From positions 1-10,009 of the forward strand of contig JBBAAG010000096.1 of assembly GCA_041658405.1 (NCBI GenBank): DNA of 10,009 nt, in the 5' to 3' direction. The notes under the pieces are model-generated. The model was not told where the DNA came from and did not search any database. It saw nothing but the letters and a program-made list of their open reading frames with translations. The first letter of the stretch is position 1. Each line of letters starts with the position of its first letter. The position numbers and the translations under genes are program-made. This DNA comes from Elusimicrobiota bacterium (GTDB lineage Bacteria > Elusimicrobiota > UBA5214 > JBBAAG01). Shown here one piece after another: positions 1-7,253 of this stretch.

Positions 1-231
1 ATAGTTTAGGTACCTAGTTGCGGGGTCATAACACAATAGAATCATGGTATCGGAATGTTTTGCGTAATCCACGTCGTCAGTGCCGATCAGCAGGATGAGT
101 AAAGGTTTGTTATTTAATAAAGACATCGCTACTTTACTGCTAAGGGTTAATCCTGTAATGAGCAGCAGTATCGCAAGGCAAATACCGAAGATTAAAGGTT
201 CTGTACTTTTAATTTTATTTTTTACTGCCAT
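1..231 (-). CDS. LCP (LytR-CpsA-Psr) family protein, N-terminal part, cut by window edge
   Basis: Only the first 77 codons are present; the gene runs off the left edge. After a short basic N-terminus (residues 1-9, with four Lys), residues 13-30 form one strongly hydrophobic segment, as in an LCP signal-anchor. It is followed by the family's opening block, ILLIGTD at residues 46-52 and HSDTMILL at 59-66, close to the usual 'GxDxxxxRSDTxMLL' pattern. LCP proteins are membrane-anchored, extracytoplasmic phosphotransferases. They attach polyprenyl-linked glycopolymers such as teichoic acids, capsule or arabinogalactan to peptidoglycan. The catalytic arginines lie beyond the window, so activity cannot be judged. 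The ATG at 231 lies inside nadD, overlapping its last 17 bases in another frame, which suggests translational coupling. No clear Shine-Dalgarno precedes it. The family call rests on one motif block plus the adjacency to nadD. Confidence 0.8.
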   Translation of the reverse strand, partial: MAVKNKIKSTEPLIFGICLAILLLITGLTLSSKVAMSLLNNKPLLILLIGTDDVDYAKHSDTMILLCYDPATRYLNY

Positions 232-808
232 AAACTTTGTTTGTTAATATATATCTTTCTACAACTTCTGGTATGTAGTATTTTAAACTCATACTCTTTC
301 TTGCCCGCAGACGTATTTGTGTGCTTTCAATATCAATCAACGGTGTATCTATGAGCCGTACCTTATTTATAACATTTTTATCAACTTTTTTCAAATCATA
401 ACCCGGCCGTGCAGCTATAATGAATGTGCAGAGTGATAGTAATTCAAGCCCGTGTTTCCATAGGGGTATCTGTATAAGTTCGTCCATACCGATTATAAAG
501 TATAACTTCGCGCGGGAATATGTGCATTTAAGTTTTTGTAGTGTGTCATAAGTATAGGATACAGTTTTTGTGTCAGTTTCAATACGTGATACAGAAAAGT
601 ATTTATTGCCGTTAACCGCGAGTTTTACCATTGCATACCGCTGTTCCGGGGTTGCGAAAGTTGTGTTCTTATGCGGAGGTATGCCCGAGGGTATAAATAT
701 TATTTTGTGTAACCTCATTTTTTCGCGGATATACGACGCGGTGAATAAATGGCCGTAGTGTATAGGGTCAAAACAGCCGCCATAAAGGCCAAGTTTGTGT
801 TTATCCAA
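215..808 (-). CDS. nadD: Nicotinate-nucleotide adenylyltransferase (NadD)
   Basis: A cytoplasmic enzyme that joins ATP and nicotinate mononucleotide to give nicotinate adenine dinucleotide and pyrophosphate, the step before NAD synthetase. The 197-residue length is normal. The nucleotidyltransferase signature is present: GGCFDP at residues 10-15 and HYGH at 17-20 (the (H/T)xGH motif). Also visible are IPPHK at 43-47, SYTYDTL at 84-90, FIIGMDE at 104-110 with W117, the ISSTxIR-like IESTQIR at 160-166, and an IPEVVERYI tail at 179-187. The most common form of the first motif is GGTFDP; here Thr is Cys. The start is a TTG at 808: an in-frame stop (that of proA) lies just upstream, no other start precedes the N-terminal motif, and AAGGGA sits 7 bases before it. 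Only three bases separate it from proA, and it overlaps the next gene by 17 bases. This arrangement points to one operon. Confidence 0.95.
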   Translation of the reverse strand: MDKHKLGLYGGCFDPIHYGHLFTASYIREKMRLHKIIFIPSGIPPHKNTTFATPEQRYAMVKLAVNGNKYFSVSRIETDTKTVSYTYDTLQKLKCTYSRAKLYFIIGMDELIQIPLWKHGLELLSLCTFIIAARPGYDLKKVDKNVINKVRLIDTPLIDIESTQIRLRARKSMSLKYYIPEVVERYILTNKVYGSKK

Positions 809-811
809 TGA

Positions 812-2080
812 TTATTCCCTTATCTGTCCGTTACCTTTAACAACATATTTCAATGAGGTAAGTTCTTTTATTCCCATAGTACCCCGTGCATGAAGTTTTT
901 GTGTTGATATACCAACTTCCGCGCCAAGGCCGAATACGCCGCCGTCATGTAACCTCGTGGATGCGTTATGCAGGACACACGAAGAATCAACACGCGCAAG
1001 GAACTTCTCCGCAGCTTTACGGTTTTTTGTGACAATACATTCAGTATGCGCGGAACTGTATTTGTTTATGTGTTCAATCGCGGAATCAATATCGGGTACT
1101 ACCTTTATTGCGATGGTTAACCCAAGGTATTCTTCAGGCCAATCCTGTTCTGTTGCGGGTTGGTCAAGTTTAATAATTCTGGCGGTATCCCTGCACCCGC
1201 GGAGTTTTACGCCCGCGGTTTTGTATTGTTCAGCGATTAATGGTAAAAACTTACCGGCAATACGTTTGTGGACCAAAAGTTTTTCTGCTGCGTTACACAC
1301 TCCGGGCCGCTGAACTTTGGCGTTATACGCTATCTTTAATGCCATTGGGATATCAGCGGAGGAGTCAATGTATACATGACAATTACCGCTTCCATGCGCG
1401 AGGACCGGGATTGTGGAACTTGAAATTATGGATTCCACCATAGCTTTACTGCCCCTGGGGATTACAACATCGATGTATTTGTTCATCTTTAACAACCGAT
1501 AAATAACTTCGCGGCCTGTCGACGGAATATAAGTAACAGCTGCTTTTGGGATACCGCAGCGTTCCAGCGCAGACCCCACAATTTTTGAGAGTATAAGGTT
1601 GGAATTAAACGCTTCAGACCCGCCTCTTAACAAAACAGCGTTGCCGGATTTCAGGCATAGAGCCGCAGCGTCTATGGTAACATTAGGGCGGGATTCGTAT
1701 ATCATGCAGATAACGCCTAATGGTATGTGTACCCGCGAGATTGTGATACCGTTTGGACGGCGCCAGTGTTCCGTAACCGTCCCTACAGGATCGGGGAGTG
1801 AGATTATATCGTTAATACTTTCAGCGATGCTTTTTATACGTTCTGCGTTAAGCATTAACCGGTCAATCATAGCGGGGGTCAGGTGATTAGCCTTTGCACA
1901 GGTAAGGTCTAACTTGTTATGTTTTATTATCAGTCCCGTGTTTTTAATGAGTTCACCCGCAATTGTTCTTAGGATACTATTTTTTTTTGTTTCCGGTAAT
2001 ACTGCCACAATACGGCTTGCGATTTTGGTTTTCTGTAATATACCTTCAATTGTTTTAGCTGACATTATTTTTGTAGCCAT
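812..2080 (-). CDS. proA: Gamma-glutamyl phosphate reductase (glutamate-5-semialdehyde dehydrogenase, ProA)
   Basis: This cytoplasmic enzyme reduces L-glutamyl 5-phosphate with NADPH to glutamate-5-semialdehyde, the second step of proline synthesis. At 422 residues it has the usual length. Family landmarks are YESRPNVT at residues 128-135, LKSGNAVLLRGGSEA at 143-157, and the catalytic thiol C262 in QRPGVCNAAE (257-266). HTEC is at 345-348, NASTR at 372-376, and the C-terminal FGLGAEVGIST block is at 383-393. Three normally conserved spots differ: IPRGS at 207-211 (commonly IPRGG), HGSGNCH at 229-235 (commonly HGDGxCH), and ARGTMG at 398-403 (commonly ARGPMG). None touches the catalytic Cys. 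The partner kinase gene proB, often adjacent, is not in the window. The ATG at 2080 is preceded by GGAAGGA 12 bases upstream; pdxA ends 23 bases before it. A run of nine A's lies at codons 31-34. Confidence 0.96.
   Translation of the reverse strand: MATKIMSAKTIEGILQKTKIASRIVAVLPETKKNSILRTIAGELIKNTGLIIKHNKLDLTCAKANHLTPAMIDRLMLNAERIKSIAESINDIISLPDPVGTVTEHWRRPNGITISRVHIPLGVICMIYESRPNVTIDAAALCLKSGNAVLLRGGSEAFNSNLILSKIVGSALERCGIPKAAVTYIPSTGREVIYRLLKMNKYIDVVIPRGSKAMVESIISSSTIPVLAHGSGNCHVYIDSSADIPMALKIAYNAKVQRPGVCNAAEKLLVHKRIAGKFLPLIAEQYKTAGVKLRGCRDTARIIKLDQPATEQDWPEEYLGLTIAIKVVPDIDSAIEHINKYSSAHTECIVTKNRKAAEKFLARVDSSCVLHNASTRLHDGGVFGLGAEVGISTQKLHARGTMGIKELTSLKYVVKGNGQIRE
816..821 (-). promoter_or_regulatory. 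Shine-Dalgarno for nadD
   Basis: AAGGGA lies within the last codons of proA, 7 bases before the TTG at 808. It supports the TTG as the nadD start and ties nadD translation to that of proA. Confidence 0.7.
1980..1988 (-). repeat. A9 homopolymer inside proA
   Basis: Nine consecutive A's on the coding strand span codons 31-34 of proA (aca aaa aaa aat). One extra A would create a TAG immediately, and one fewer would lead to TAA three codons later, so any slip truncates the protein early. It is the longest mononucleotide run I noticed on the coding strand. It may be chance in Lys/Asn-coding DNA. Confidence 0.6.
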
Positions 2081-2092
2081 ACAAAACTGTTT

Positions 2093-2099
2093 TCCTTCC
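2093..2099 (-). promoter_or_regulatory. Shine-Dalgarno for proA with wide spacer
   Basis: GGAAGGA in the pdxA-proA gap is the only purine-rich anti-16S match upstream of the proA ATG. It stands 12 bases from the start codon, further than the usual 5-9. Confidence 0.55.
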
Positions 2100-2103
2100 G
2101 TAT

Positions 2104-3048
2104 TTATTTGCCTTTTTTATGTAAAGCGTATACCGCAAATTTCAGGGCTTCCATCAAACATCCGGTATCCGCAATCCCGCGGCCTGTAATATCATACGCC
2201 GTACCGTGTCCCGGTGATGTACGGATGTACGGTAAACCGTATGTATAATTCACAATACTGTTATAACCGGTCAGTTTCAAAGGTAACATCGCTTGATCAT
2301 GATACATCGTAACTATTATATCAAACTTACTACGTGATGAAGAAGAGAACATAGCATCAGCCGGTAATGGCCCTTCTGCATTAAGGCCGTGTTTACGCGC
2401 TAGCCGTACTGCGGGTAAGATTATATTTTTTTCTTCAGTACCGATTAATCCGTTATCCCCGCAATGCGGGTTTAACCCGCATACACCTATACGTGGTGAA
2501 TTATTACCAAAATGTGTTTTCATTAATGAATACGCGGTGGTGATGGTATCAAGTATTTTATTGACCGAAAGCGCAGAGGCAACATTTTTTGTTGCTATAT
2601 GGCGTGTCACCATAACAGTTTTGTAGTAACGGTTGAACATACACATTGTAACCTTCGATGGGTTAAGGTGTTCTAGTTTTGCCAATAATTCTGTATGCCC
2701 TGTAACGTTTATCCCCGCAAGCTGCCATGCAGTTTTTGATACCGGTGCGGTTAGCATTGCATCTGCCTGCCCGGACTTGATTAATTCATGGGCGGTAAGG
2801 ATGTAGTTGTAAGACAATAATCCTGATTGCTTCGATGGTTTGCCTTTAGGGACTACTTCCGCAGTAGAGTTCCGGGGTTCAATTATCTGTATATTCCTTA
2901 AATGGTCTGAATTTTTAATAAATTTCCGGTGTCCGACAATAATGTAGTGCGCGTATTGATGCACTGTTTTTTTACTAAAAACTTTAGCAATAATTTCCGG
3001 GCCGATACCCGCAGGATCGCCGATTGTAACTGCTATTACAGGTGGCAT
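2104..3048 (-). CDS. pdxA: 4-hydroxythreonine-4-phosphate dehydrogenase (PdxA)
   Basis: PdxA oxidises 4-phosphohydroxy-L-threonine with NAD; the product decarboxylates to the aminoketone phosphate that PdxJ condenses with deoxyxylulose phosphate to form pyridoxine phosphate. The 314 residues match the family length (E. coli about 330). Visible motifs are TIGDPAGIGPE at residues 8-18, TAPVSK at 100-105, GHTE at 117-120, GLNPHCGDNG at 191-200, YHDQAMLP at 249-256 and RTSPGHGTAYD at 276-286. The three metal-binding histidines correspond to H118, H195 and H250, all present. The ATG at 3048 comes 4 bases after the surA-like stop with no clear Shine-Dalgarno, so it probably relies on coupling. The surA-pdxA order is the same as in E. 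coli (surA-pdxA-rsmA), but rsmA is replaced here by proA. The homologue PdxA2 acts on D-threonate-type substrates; the housekeeping neighbours make the B6 role more likely. Confidence 0.96.
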   Translation of the reverse strand: MPPVIAVTIGDPAGIGPEIIAKVFSKKTVHQYAHYIIVGHRKFIKNSDHLRNIQIIEPRNSTAEVVPKGKPSKQSGLLSYNYILTAHELIKSGQADAMLTAPVSKTAWQLAGINVTGHTELLAKLEHLNPSKVTMCMFNRYYKTVMVTRHIATKNVASALSVNKILDTITTAYSLMKTHFGNNSPRIGVCGLNPHCGDNGLIGTEEKNIILPAVRLARKHGLNAEGPLPADAMFSSSSRSKFDIIVTMYHDQAMLPLKLTGYNSIVNYTYGLPYIRTSPGHGTAYDITGRGIADTGCLMEALKFAVYALHKKGK

Positions 3049-3052
3049 CCAA

Positions 3053-4102
3053 TTAATACTTTTTTATTGCCGCCTTCTTACGCAGTGCTTCTACCCAGAT
3101 TGCAGAATTTTCGTCTACCCTTTTTTGCGCGATATAGACCATTAAATAATTTTTTATGTCGTCAAACGCAAGTTTTTGCGCAGCTTTCTTTTCTTCAACT
3201 TTAAGGATGTGATACCCGAAATTTGTTTTTACGACACCGCTTATCCCGCCTACTGGCAAAGAAAACGCAGCGCCTTCAAAATCTTTTAGTTCCGGGAGGT
3301 TTCTTTTCGGTACATACCCGAGATCCCCGCCCTTGTTCTTACTATCAGTATCATCAGAATACTTTTTTGCAAGTTCACGGATATCCCCGCCGTTATCTAT
3401 CTGTTTCTTCACGTCTTCCGCTTTTTGTTTAATTTTTTCATTTTCTTCATCTGTAGCGGTAGGTTTTACTTCGAAGAGTATATGCCGTAGGCGTACCTGT
3501 TCAGCACTTGCTAATGCAAATTCAGCAGCGAGTTGTTCAAGTTCTTTTTTTTCAAGTTCAGTACCTGATTCTGCCTTACCCCCGGCGGAAACAACTTTCT
3601 GGATTTTGTTGTATAACGTTTTAGCATCATCTTCTGTGGGTTTAACGATTTTGCTTTGCACTTCAATCTCAAGGATCTTCATCATCATTAATTGTTGTTC
3701 AATTTTTTCACGGAAAGCGGTTAACGTATAACCGTTGCGTTTAAGTTCGTTACTAAAATCCGCTTCCGTAGGAAAACGGTTCTTCACGGTTTCCATCCCG
3801 CGGTCAACTTCAGGTTTTGAGATTTTTATCCCGCGTTTTTTTGCTTCCTGCTGAACTAGGCGTAGGTTGATCATCTGGTCAAGGACGTTATCGCGGAGTT
3901 TGGATTCATTTTCTTTTGTCTGCTGATTTTTTGGGAGTAACATATCTATCAAAGGCGACATGTTCTTCTCAAGTTCGGACTGCAGGATAACTTCATTGTT
4001 TACCCTGGCAACAACTTTACTCACAACCTCTGCCGAGAGGGTTGTTAAAAATAAAGGTAACACAAAAACTGTTAATAATACACTTCTCTTTAAAATAGCC
4101 AT
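3053..4102 (-). CDS. SurA-like periplasmic peptidyl-prolyl isomerase/chaperone (single parvulin domain)
   Basis: An exported folding factor of 349 residues. Residues 1-24 form a Sec signal peptide: KR near the N-terminus, a hydrophobic core at 8-22, and likely cleavage after LSA (22-24). There is no lipobox cysteine, so it is not a PrsA-type lipoprotein. Residues 25-165 resemble the SurA N-terminal chaperone region, opening with VVARVNNEVILQSE (30-43). A charged linker (171-200) leads to one PpiC/parvulin domain at about 203-303, with RLRHILF (204-210), GGDLGYV (258-264) and TNFGYHILKVEEK (293-305). E. coli SurA has two such domains; this has one, as in many non-proteobacterial homologues. 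The likely role is chaperoning outer-membrane or periplasmic proteins, inferred from family and adjacency to pdxA. The start is the ATG at 4102 after AAAGGAG. Orthology to SurA proper, rather than another PpiC/SurA-N protein, is uncertain, so no symbol is given. Confidence 0.88.
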   Translation of the reverse strand: MAILKRSVLLTVFVLPLFLTTLSAEVVSKVVARVNNEVILQSELEKNMSPLIDMLLPKNQQTKENESKLRDNVLDQMINLRLVQQEAKKRGIKISKPEVDRGMETVKNRFPTEADFSNELKRNGYTLTAFREKIEQQLMMMKILEIEVQSKIVKPTEDDAKTLYNKIQKVVSAGGKAESGTELEKKELEQLAAEFALASAEQVRLRHILFEVKPTATDEENEKIKQKAEDVKKQIDNGGDIRELAKKYSDDTDSKNKGGDLGYVPKRNLPELKDFEGAAFSLPVGGISGVVKTNFGYHILKVEEKKAAQKLAFDDIKNYLMVYIAQKRVDENSAIWVEALRKKAAIKKY

Positions 4103-4117
4103 AATACTAATACTTAT

Positions 4118-4124
4118 CTCCTTT
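4118..4124 (-). promoter_or_regulatory. Strong Shine-Dalgarno of the surA-like gene, wide spacer
   Basis: AAAGGAG is the best ribosome-binding match in the window, but it ends 15 bases before the ATG at 4102. No ATG, GTG or TTG lies nearer in frame; only ATT codons occur in between. The signal peptide begins naturally at the ATG. Confidence 0.7.
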
Positions 4125-4139
4125 CAGATATAAAACAAT

Positions 4140-4169
4140 ATAATACTATACTTTATGTTTATTTGACAA
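4140..4169 (-). promoter_or_regulatory. Candidate sigma70-type promoter for the surA-pdxA-proA-nadD unit
   Basis: TTGTCA (4169-4164, one mismatch to TTGACA) is followed after 18 bases by TATTAT (4145-4140, one mismatch to TATAAT). The -35 box lies in the last codons of mfd, and the -10 box begins right after its TAG. A start near 4133 would give a leader of about 30 bases carrying the AAAGGAG site, a sensible layout. The region is AT-rich, so chance matches are easy. Confidence 0.5.
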
Positions 4170-7100
4170 GAAGGATTTGATAAAAGGAATAACTTCGTTA
4201 CTATAAACCGGGCTTATCCTGGCAATGAGTTTATCCATAGGGTCAAATGTTACAGTCTTACCGGCTGTTCTGATACTTCTGAGTAAGTCCTTTGGGTTCG
4301 GTACGCGGGTGGGTTCGTATGTAAATATCACAGCATCGTCTTTTTCAAGTACTGCAATTCCGGTAAGCCCGTTTATTCTACAGAGGACACGGATATCGCA
4401 GAGGTTAAGCAGTTCCTGCGCAGCTTTCGGAGGATAACCGTATTTATCTTTGAGTTCCGCCCGGAGGTCTGTGATCTCATCCCAGGTTGATGCGTTGATT
4501 AGTGTCTGATAGTAATGTATGCGTTCCCCGGGGTTGGGCATATAGTCACGCGGGAGAAATGCGTTTGCCGGGATTTCCAGTGTGATCTCAGGTTTTTGTA
4601 TCCTATCCTGAGGTTCACCGCGTAAACGCCGGATTGTTTCGTTCAGTATCCGGAAATACAGTTCATACCCTACTGCCGTAATAAACCCGTGTTGCTGTTG
4701 CCCAAGGATATTACCTGCCCCGCGGATTTCAAGGTCACGCATAGCTAACCGCATTCCGGACCCCAGCGCAGTGAACTCCTGGATTGCGGTTAATCGTTTC
4801 CTCGCTTGTTCCGTTAATGAAGAAAGCGGGGAGATAAGAAAGTACGCGTATGCTTTGACATCACCGCGGCCAATACGCCCGCGTAACTGATACAACTGCG
4901 CAAGGCCAAAATTATCTGCGTCCTCAATAATGATAGTATTGACCTGCGGGAGGTCAAGCCCGGATTCTATGATACTCGTGGAAACTAATACATCAATCTC
5001 CCGGGTGATAAATTTATGCATAACTTCTTCAAGTACCGTGGCTGACATTTGCCCGTGTGCAACGTCAAACCGTACTTCTGGACATAATGTGCGTAGGTGT
5101 TCAAGTGTTACGTATATGGTATCAATACGGTTATGTACGTAAAACACCTGTCCTCTGCGTTTGAGTTCCGTATCAATAGCAGTGCGGATAACCTGTTCAT
5201 TTATTGGTATAACATATGTTTCAATAGGTAAACGTCCTTCCGGAGGGGTTTCAATTACTGAAATACTGCGGATACCGCTTAACGCCATAGATAATGACCT
5301 CGGGATCGGTGTTGCGGATAAGGTCAGGACGTCAACCGAGGTTTTTAATTGTTTAATCATTTCTTTTGCCCGTACGCCAAACCTGTGTTCTTCGTCAATA
5401 ATAAGTAATCCAAGATCCGCGAATTTAACGTCTTTCGATAATAACCGGTGTGTTGCGATGAGGATATCAACTTTTTTTTGTGAAAGATCTTCAAGAATAC
5501 GTTTTTGCGCGTCCCTGTTCCTGAATCGCGAGATCATTTCTATGTTTATAGGGAATTTGCGGTAGCGTTCAATAAAAGTGTTGTAATGCTGTTCCGCAAG
5601 GATGGTTGTCGGGACAAGGATCGCGGTTTGTTTGCCGCCAAGTACACATTTTAATGCTGCACGCATCGCAACCTCTGTTTTGCCATAACCTACATCGCCA
5701 ATCACAAAATGGTCCATCGGATAATTCGAGGACATCGCTTTTTTTACGTCATCAATAGCTCTAACCTGGTCTTCCGTTTCTTCATATGGAAAACTTTCAG
5801 CAAATTCAAGTTCAATATCATTGTCTTGCGGGAAAGAATAGCCGTTATTAGTTTTTCTCGAAGCTTCGGTCTGGATTAACTGTTTTGCCAGGAGTTCCAC
5901 TGCCTGGCTGACTTTCATTTTTAAACGTTCCCATGATTCGCCGTCAAGGGAGTTAACTTTAGGGGTATGCCCGTCTGGGGCTAAATATTTCTGGACATAC
6001 TTAAAATCTGATACCGGTACGTGTAAAGTGTCACCACGAAGGTATTGGATAAGCAAAAAATCGTGGGTTTGTACCCCAAGTTGTAGTTGTTCAACCCCGC
6101 GGTAGATACCGATACCGTAATTCTCGTGGACAACATAATCCCCGGGTTCAAGGTCGGATAATGTGCGTAACCTGCGCCCAAGCTGGTACTTCGGCAGGCG
6201 GTAGCGTATTTTTCTGCGGTCAAAAATGTCGTTCTCTGATATCACCACCTTTTTTTCGTTATCAAATATACACCCGGTATCCAGAGGCGCAATTGTTACC
6301 CTGGGATTGCCTATACGGTCAACGTATTTTTGTATAAGTTTTTCAATACGTTCTTTTTCTGTGATGTTATGAGAATATATAATGACTTCATATCCCGTAC
6401 CCTGCCATCCGTTAATATAGTTCGCTAATATGTCAAGTTGCCCGTTGATAGGCGGGATTGAGTGTGACGGGTAACACGTATCGTTTTCAGTTATAAGCGC
6501 AGTATAAATTAATCTGCGGAAACTGTTCTCCGGTAATGTATCGCATAAACTGTCCTCAACTGCAGAGTTATAAATCATAATTGTGTCAGTATTGAGGAAA
6601 GATAAAATTGTTGATGTTCCTACCGGCGGGGTGAATGGTATAACTTTTTGGCTGTGTATTTCGCGGTGGGAACGCTGGGTGAGGGTATTGAATATATTGA
6701 TGGATTCAACTGTGTTCCCATCAAAAATTATGCGGATAGGTTCGTCACTGGTTAAAGGCCAGGTGTCAACTACACCACCGCGGACAGCGTAATCACCCGG
6801 GCGGTCAACAAAATCGGTTTTTGTGTACCCGTTATCCTCCAAAAATGTTGTGAGTTCTCCGGGTTTGGTATCCCCGGTTTTGTTTAGTACAAAACATTTT
6901 GTGTTAAGATCTTCCGGGCTGAATACAGGGGAAGTTAATGCTGCCGGTGTGGTGAGTATGATTGTATTGGTTAATGATTTTAGCTGGTCAATGCATTTAA
7001 TGCGTTGCTGATAATCACCGGAGGGGTATGAAATAACTGTTACCGCGTTAGCGCGTAATGTTGTGTTTAATGCTGTGAGGTCGTCCATAACAATATCCGC

Positions 7101-7253
7101 AGCGTCATCAGTTTCCGCTACTAAAACCACGGGTGCGGTCTTTATTGTAATTGCGAGGTCTAGTGATAATAACGCATACGCGCAGCCGTGTACCTGCGCT
7201 ATGCGGGACGTTGCGCCCGGGGGAAGGTTATGTAAAAACATTTTGGGGTTCAC
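4146..7253 (-). CDS. mfd: Transcription-repair coupling factor (Mfd)
   Basis: Mfd is a cytoplasmic DNA translocase that pushes stalled RNA polymerase off damaged templates and recruits UvrA to start nucleotide excision repair. Its 1035 residues are nearer Thermus Mfd (about 980) than E. coli (1148). In order: a UvrB-like module at about 1-205, with PGDYAVRGGVVDTWP at 152-166; a variable region; and the CarD-like RNA-polymerase-interacting domain at about 365-420 (GDYVVHENYGIGIYRG, 371-386). The RecG-like motor follows at about 480-880, with Walker A GDVGYGKTE (519-527), DEEH (620-623), SATPIPR (646-652) and motif VI QLRGRIGR (789-796). The C-terminal TRCF/D7 autoinhibitory domain starts near 890. 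All motor motifs look intact. The start is a GTG at 7253 overlapping the rlmD stop by 4 bases (GTGA), implying coupled translation; an ATG four codons in (7241) is an alternative. No Shine-Dalgarno is evident. Confidence 0.98.
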   Translation of the reverse strand: MNPKMFLHNLPPGATSRIAQVHGCAYALLSLDLAITIKTAPVVLVAETDDAADIVMDDLTALNTTLRANAVTVISYPSGDYQQRIKCIDQLKSLTNTIILTTPAALTSPVFSPEDLNTKCFVLNKTGDTKPGELTTFLEDNGYTKTDFVDRPGDYAVRGGVVDTWPLTSDEPIRIIFDGNTVESINIFNTLTQRSHREIHSQKVIPFTPPVGTSTILSFLNTDTIMIYNSAVEDSLCDTLPENSFRRLIYTALITENDTCYPSHSIPPINGQLDILANYINGWQGTGYEVIIYSHNITEKERIEKLIQKYVDRIGNPRVTIAPLDTGCIFDNEKKVVISENDIFDRRKIRYRLPKYQLGRRLRTLSDLEPGDYVVHENYGIGIYRGVEQLQLGVQTHDFLLIQYLRGDTLHVPVSDFKYVQKYLAPDGHTPKVNSLDGESWERLKMKVSQAVELLAKQLIQTEASRKTNNGYSFPQDNDIELEFAESFPYEETEDQVRAIDDVKKAMSSNYPMDHFVIGDVGYGKTEVAMRAALKCVLGGKQTAILVPTTILAEQHYNTFIERYRKFPINIEMISRFRNRDAQKRILEDLSQKKVDILIATHRLLSKDVKFADLGLLIIDEEHRFGVRAKEMIKQLKTSVDVLTLSATPIPRSLSMALSGIRSISVIETPPEGRLPIETYVIPINEQVIRTAIDTELKRRGQVFYVHNRIDTIYVTLEHLRTLCPEVRFDVAHGQMSATVLEEVMHKFITREIDVLVSTSIIESGLDLPQVNTIIIEDADNFGLAQLYQLRGRIGRGDVKAYAYFLISPLSSLTEQARKRLTAIQEFTALGSGMRLAMRDLEIRGAGNILGQQQHGFITAVGYELYFRILNETIRRLRGEPQDRIQKPEITLEIPANAFLPRDYMPNPGERIHYYQTLINASTWDEITDLRAELKDKYGYPPKAAQELLNLCDIRVLCRINGLTGIAVLEKDDAVIFTYEPTRVPNPKDLLRSIRTAGKTVTFDPMDKLIARISPVYSNEVIPFIKSFLSNKHKV

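Noticed and set aside
3545..3552. A8 run in the surA-like gene as a programmed frameshift site
   Set aside because: The zero frame continues into an intact parvulin domain, no stimulatory structure is evident, and the run simply encodes a Lys/Glu-rich linker.
3333..3731. A 132-codon plus-strand frame rich in Ser and Phe
   Set aside because: It is the antisense of Lys/Glu-rich codons in the surA-like gene, and serine-phenylalanine runs are the expected artefact.
4103..4117. ATT codons between AAAGGAG and the ATG as possible unusual starts of the surA-like gene
   Set aside because: ATT starts are very rare and known mainly from infC. The signal peptide is complete from the ATG. Wide spacing occurs at other genes here, so it needs no special start.
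5981..6223. An 80-codon minus-strand frame inside mfd in another phase
   Set aside because: It lies wholly within the RNA-polymerase-interacting domain of mfd, has no ribosome-binding site, and resembles no known protein.
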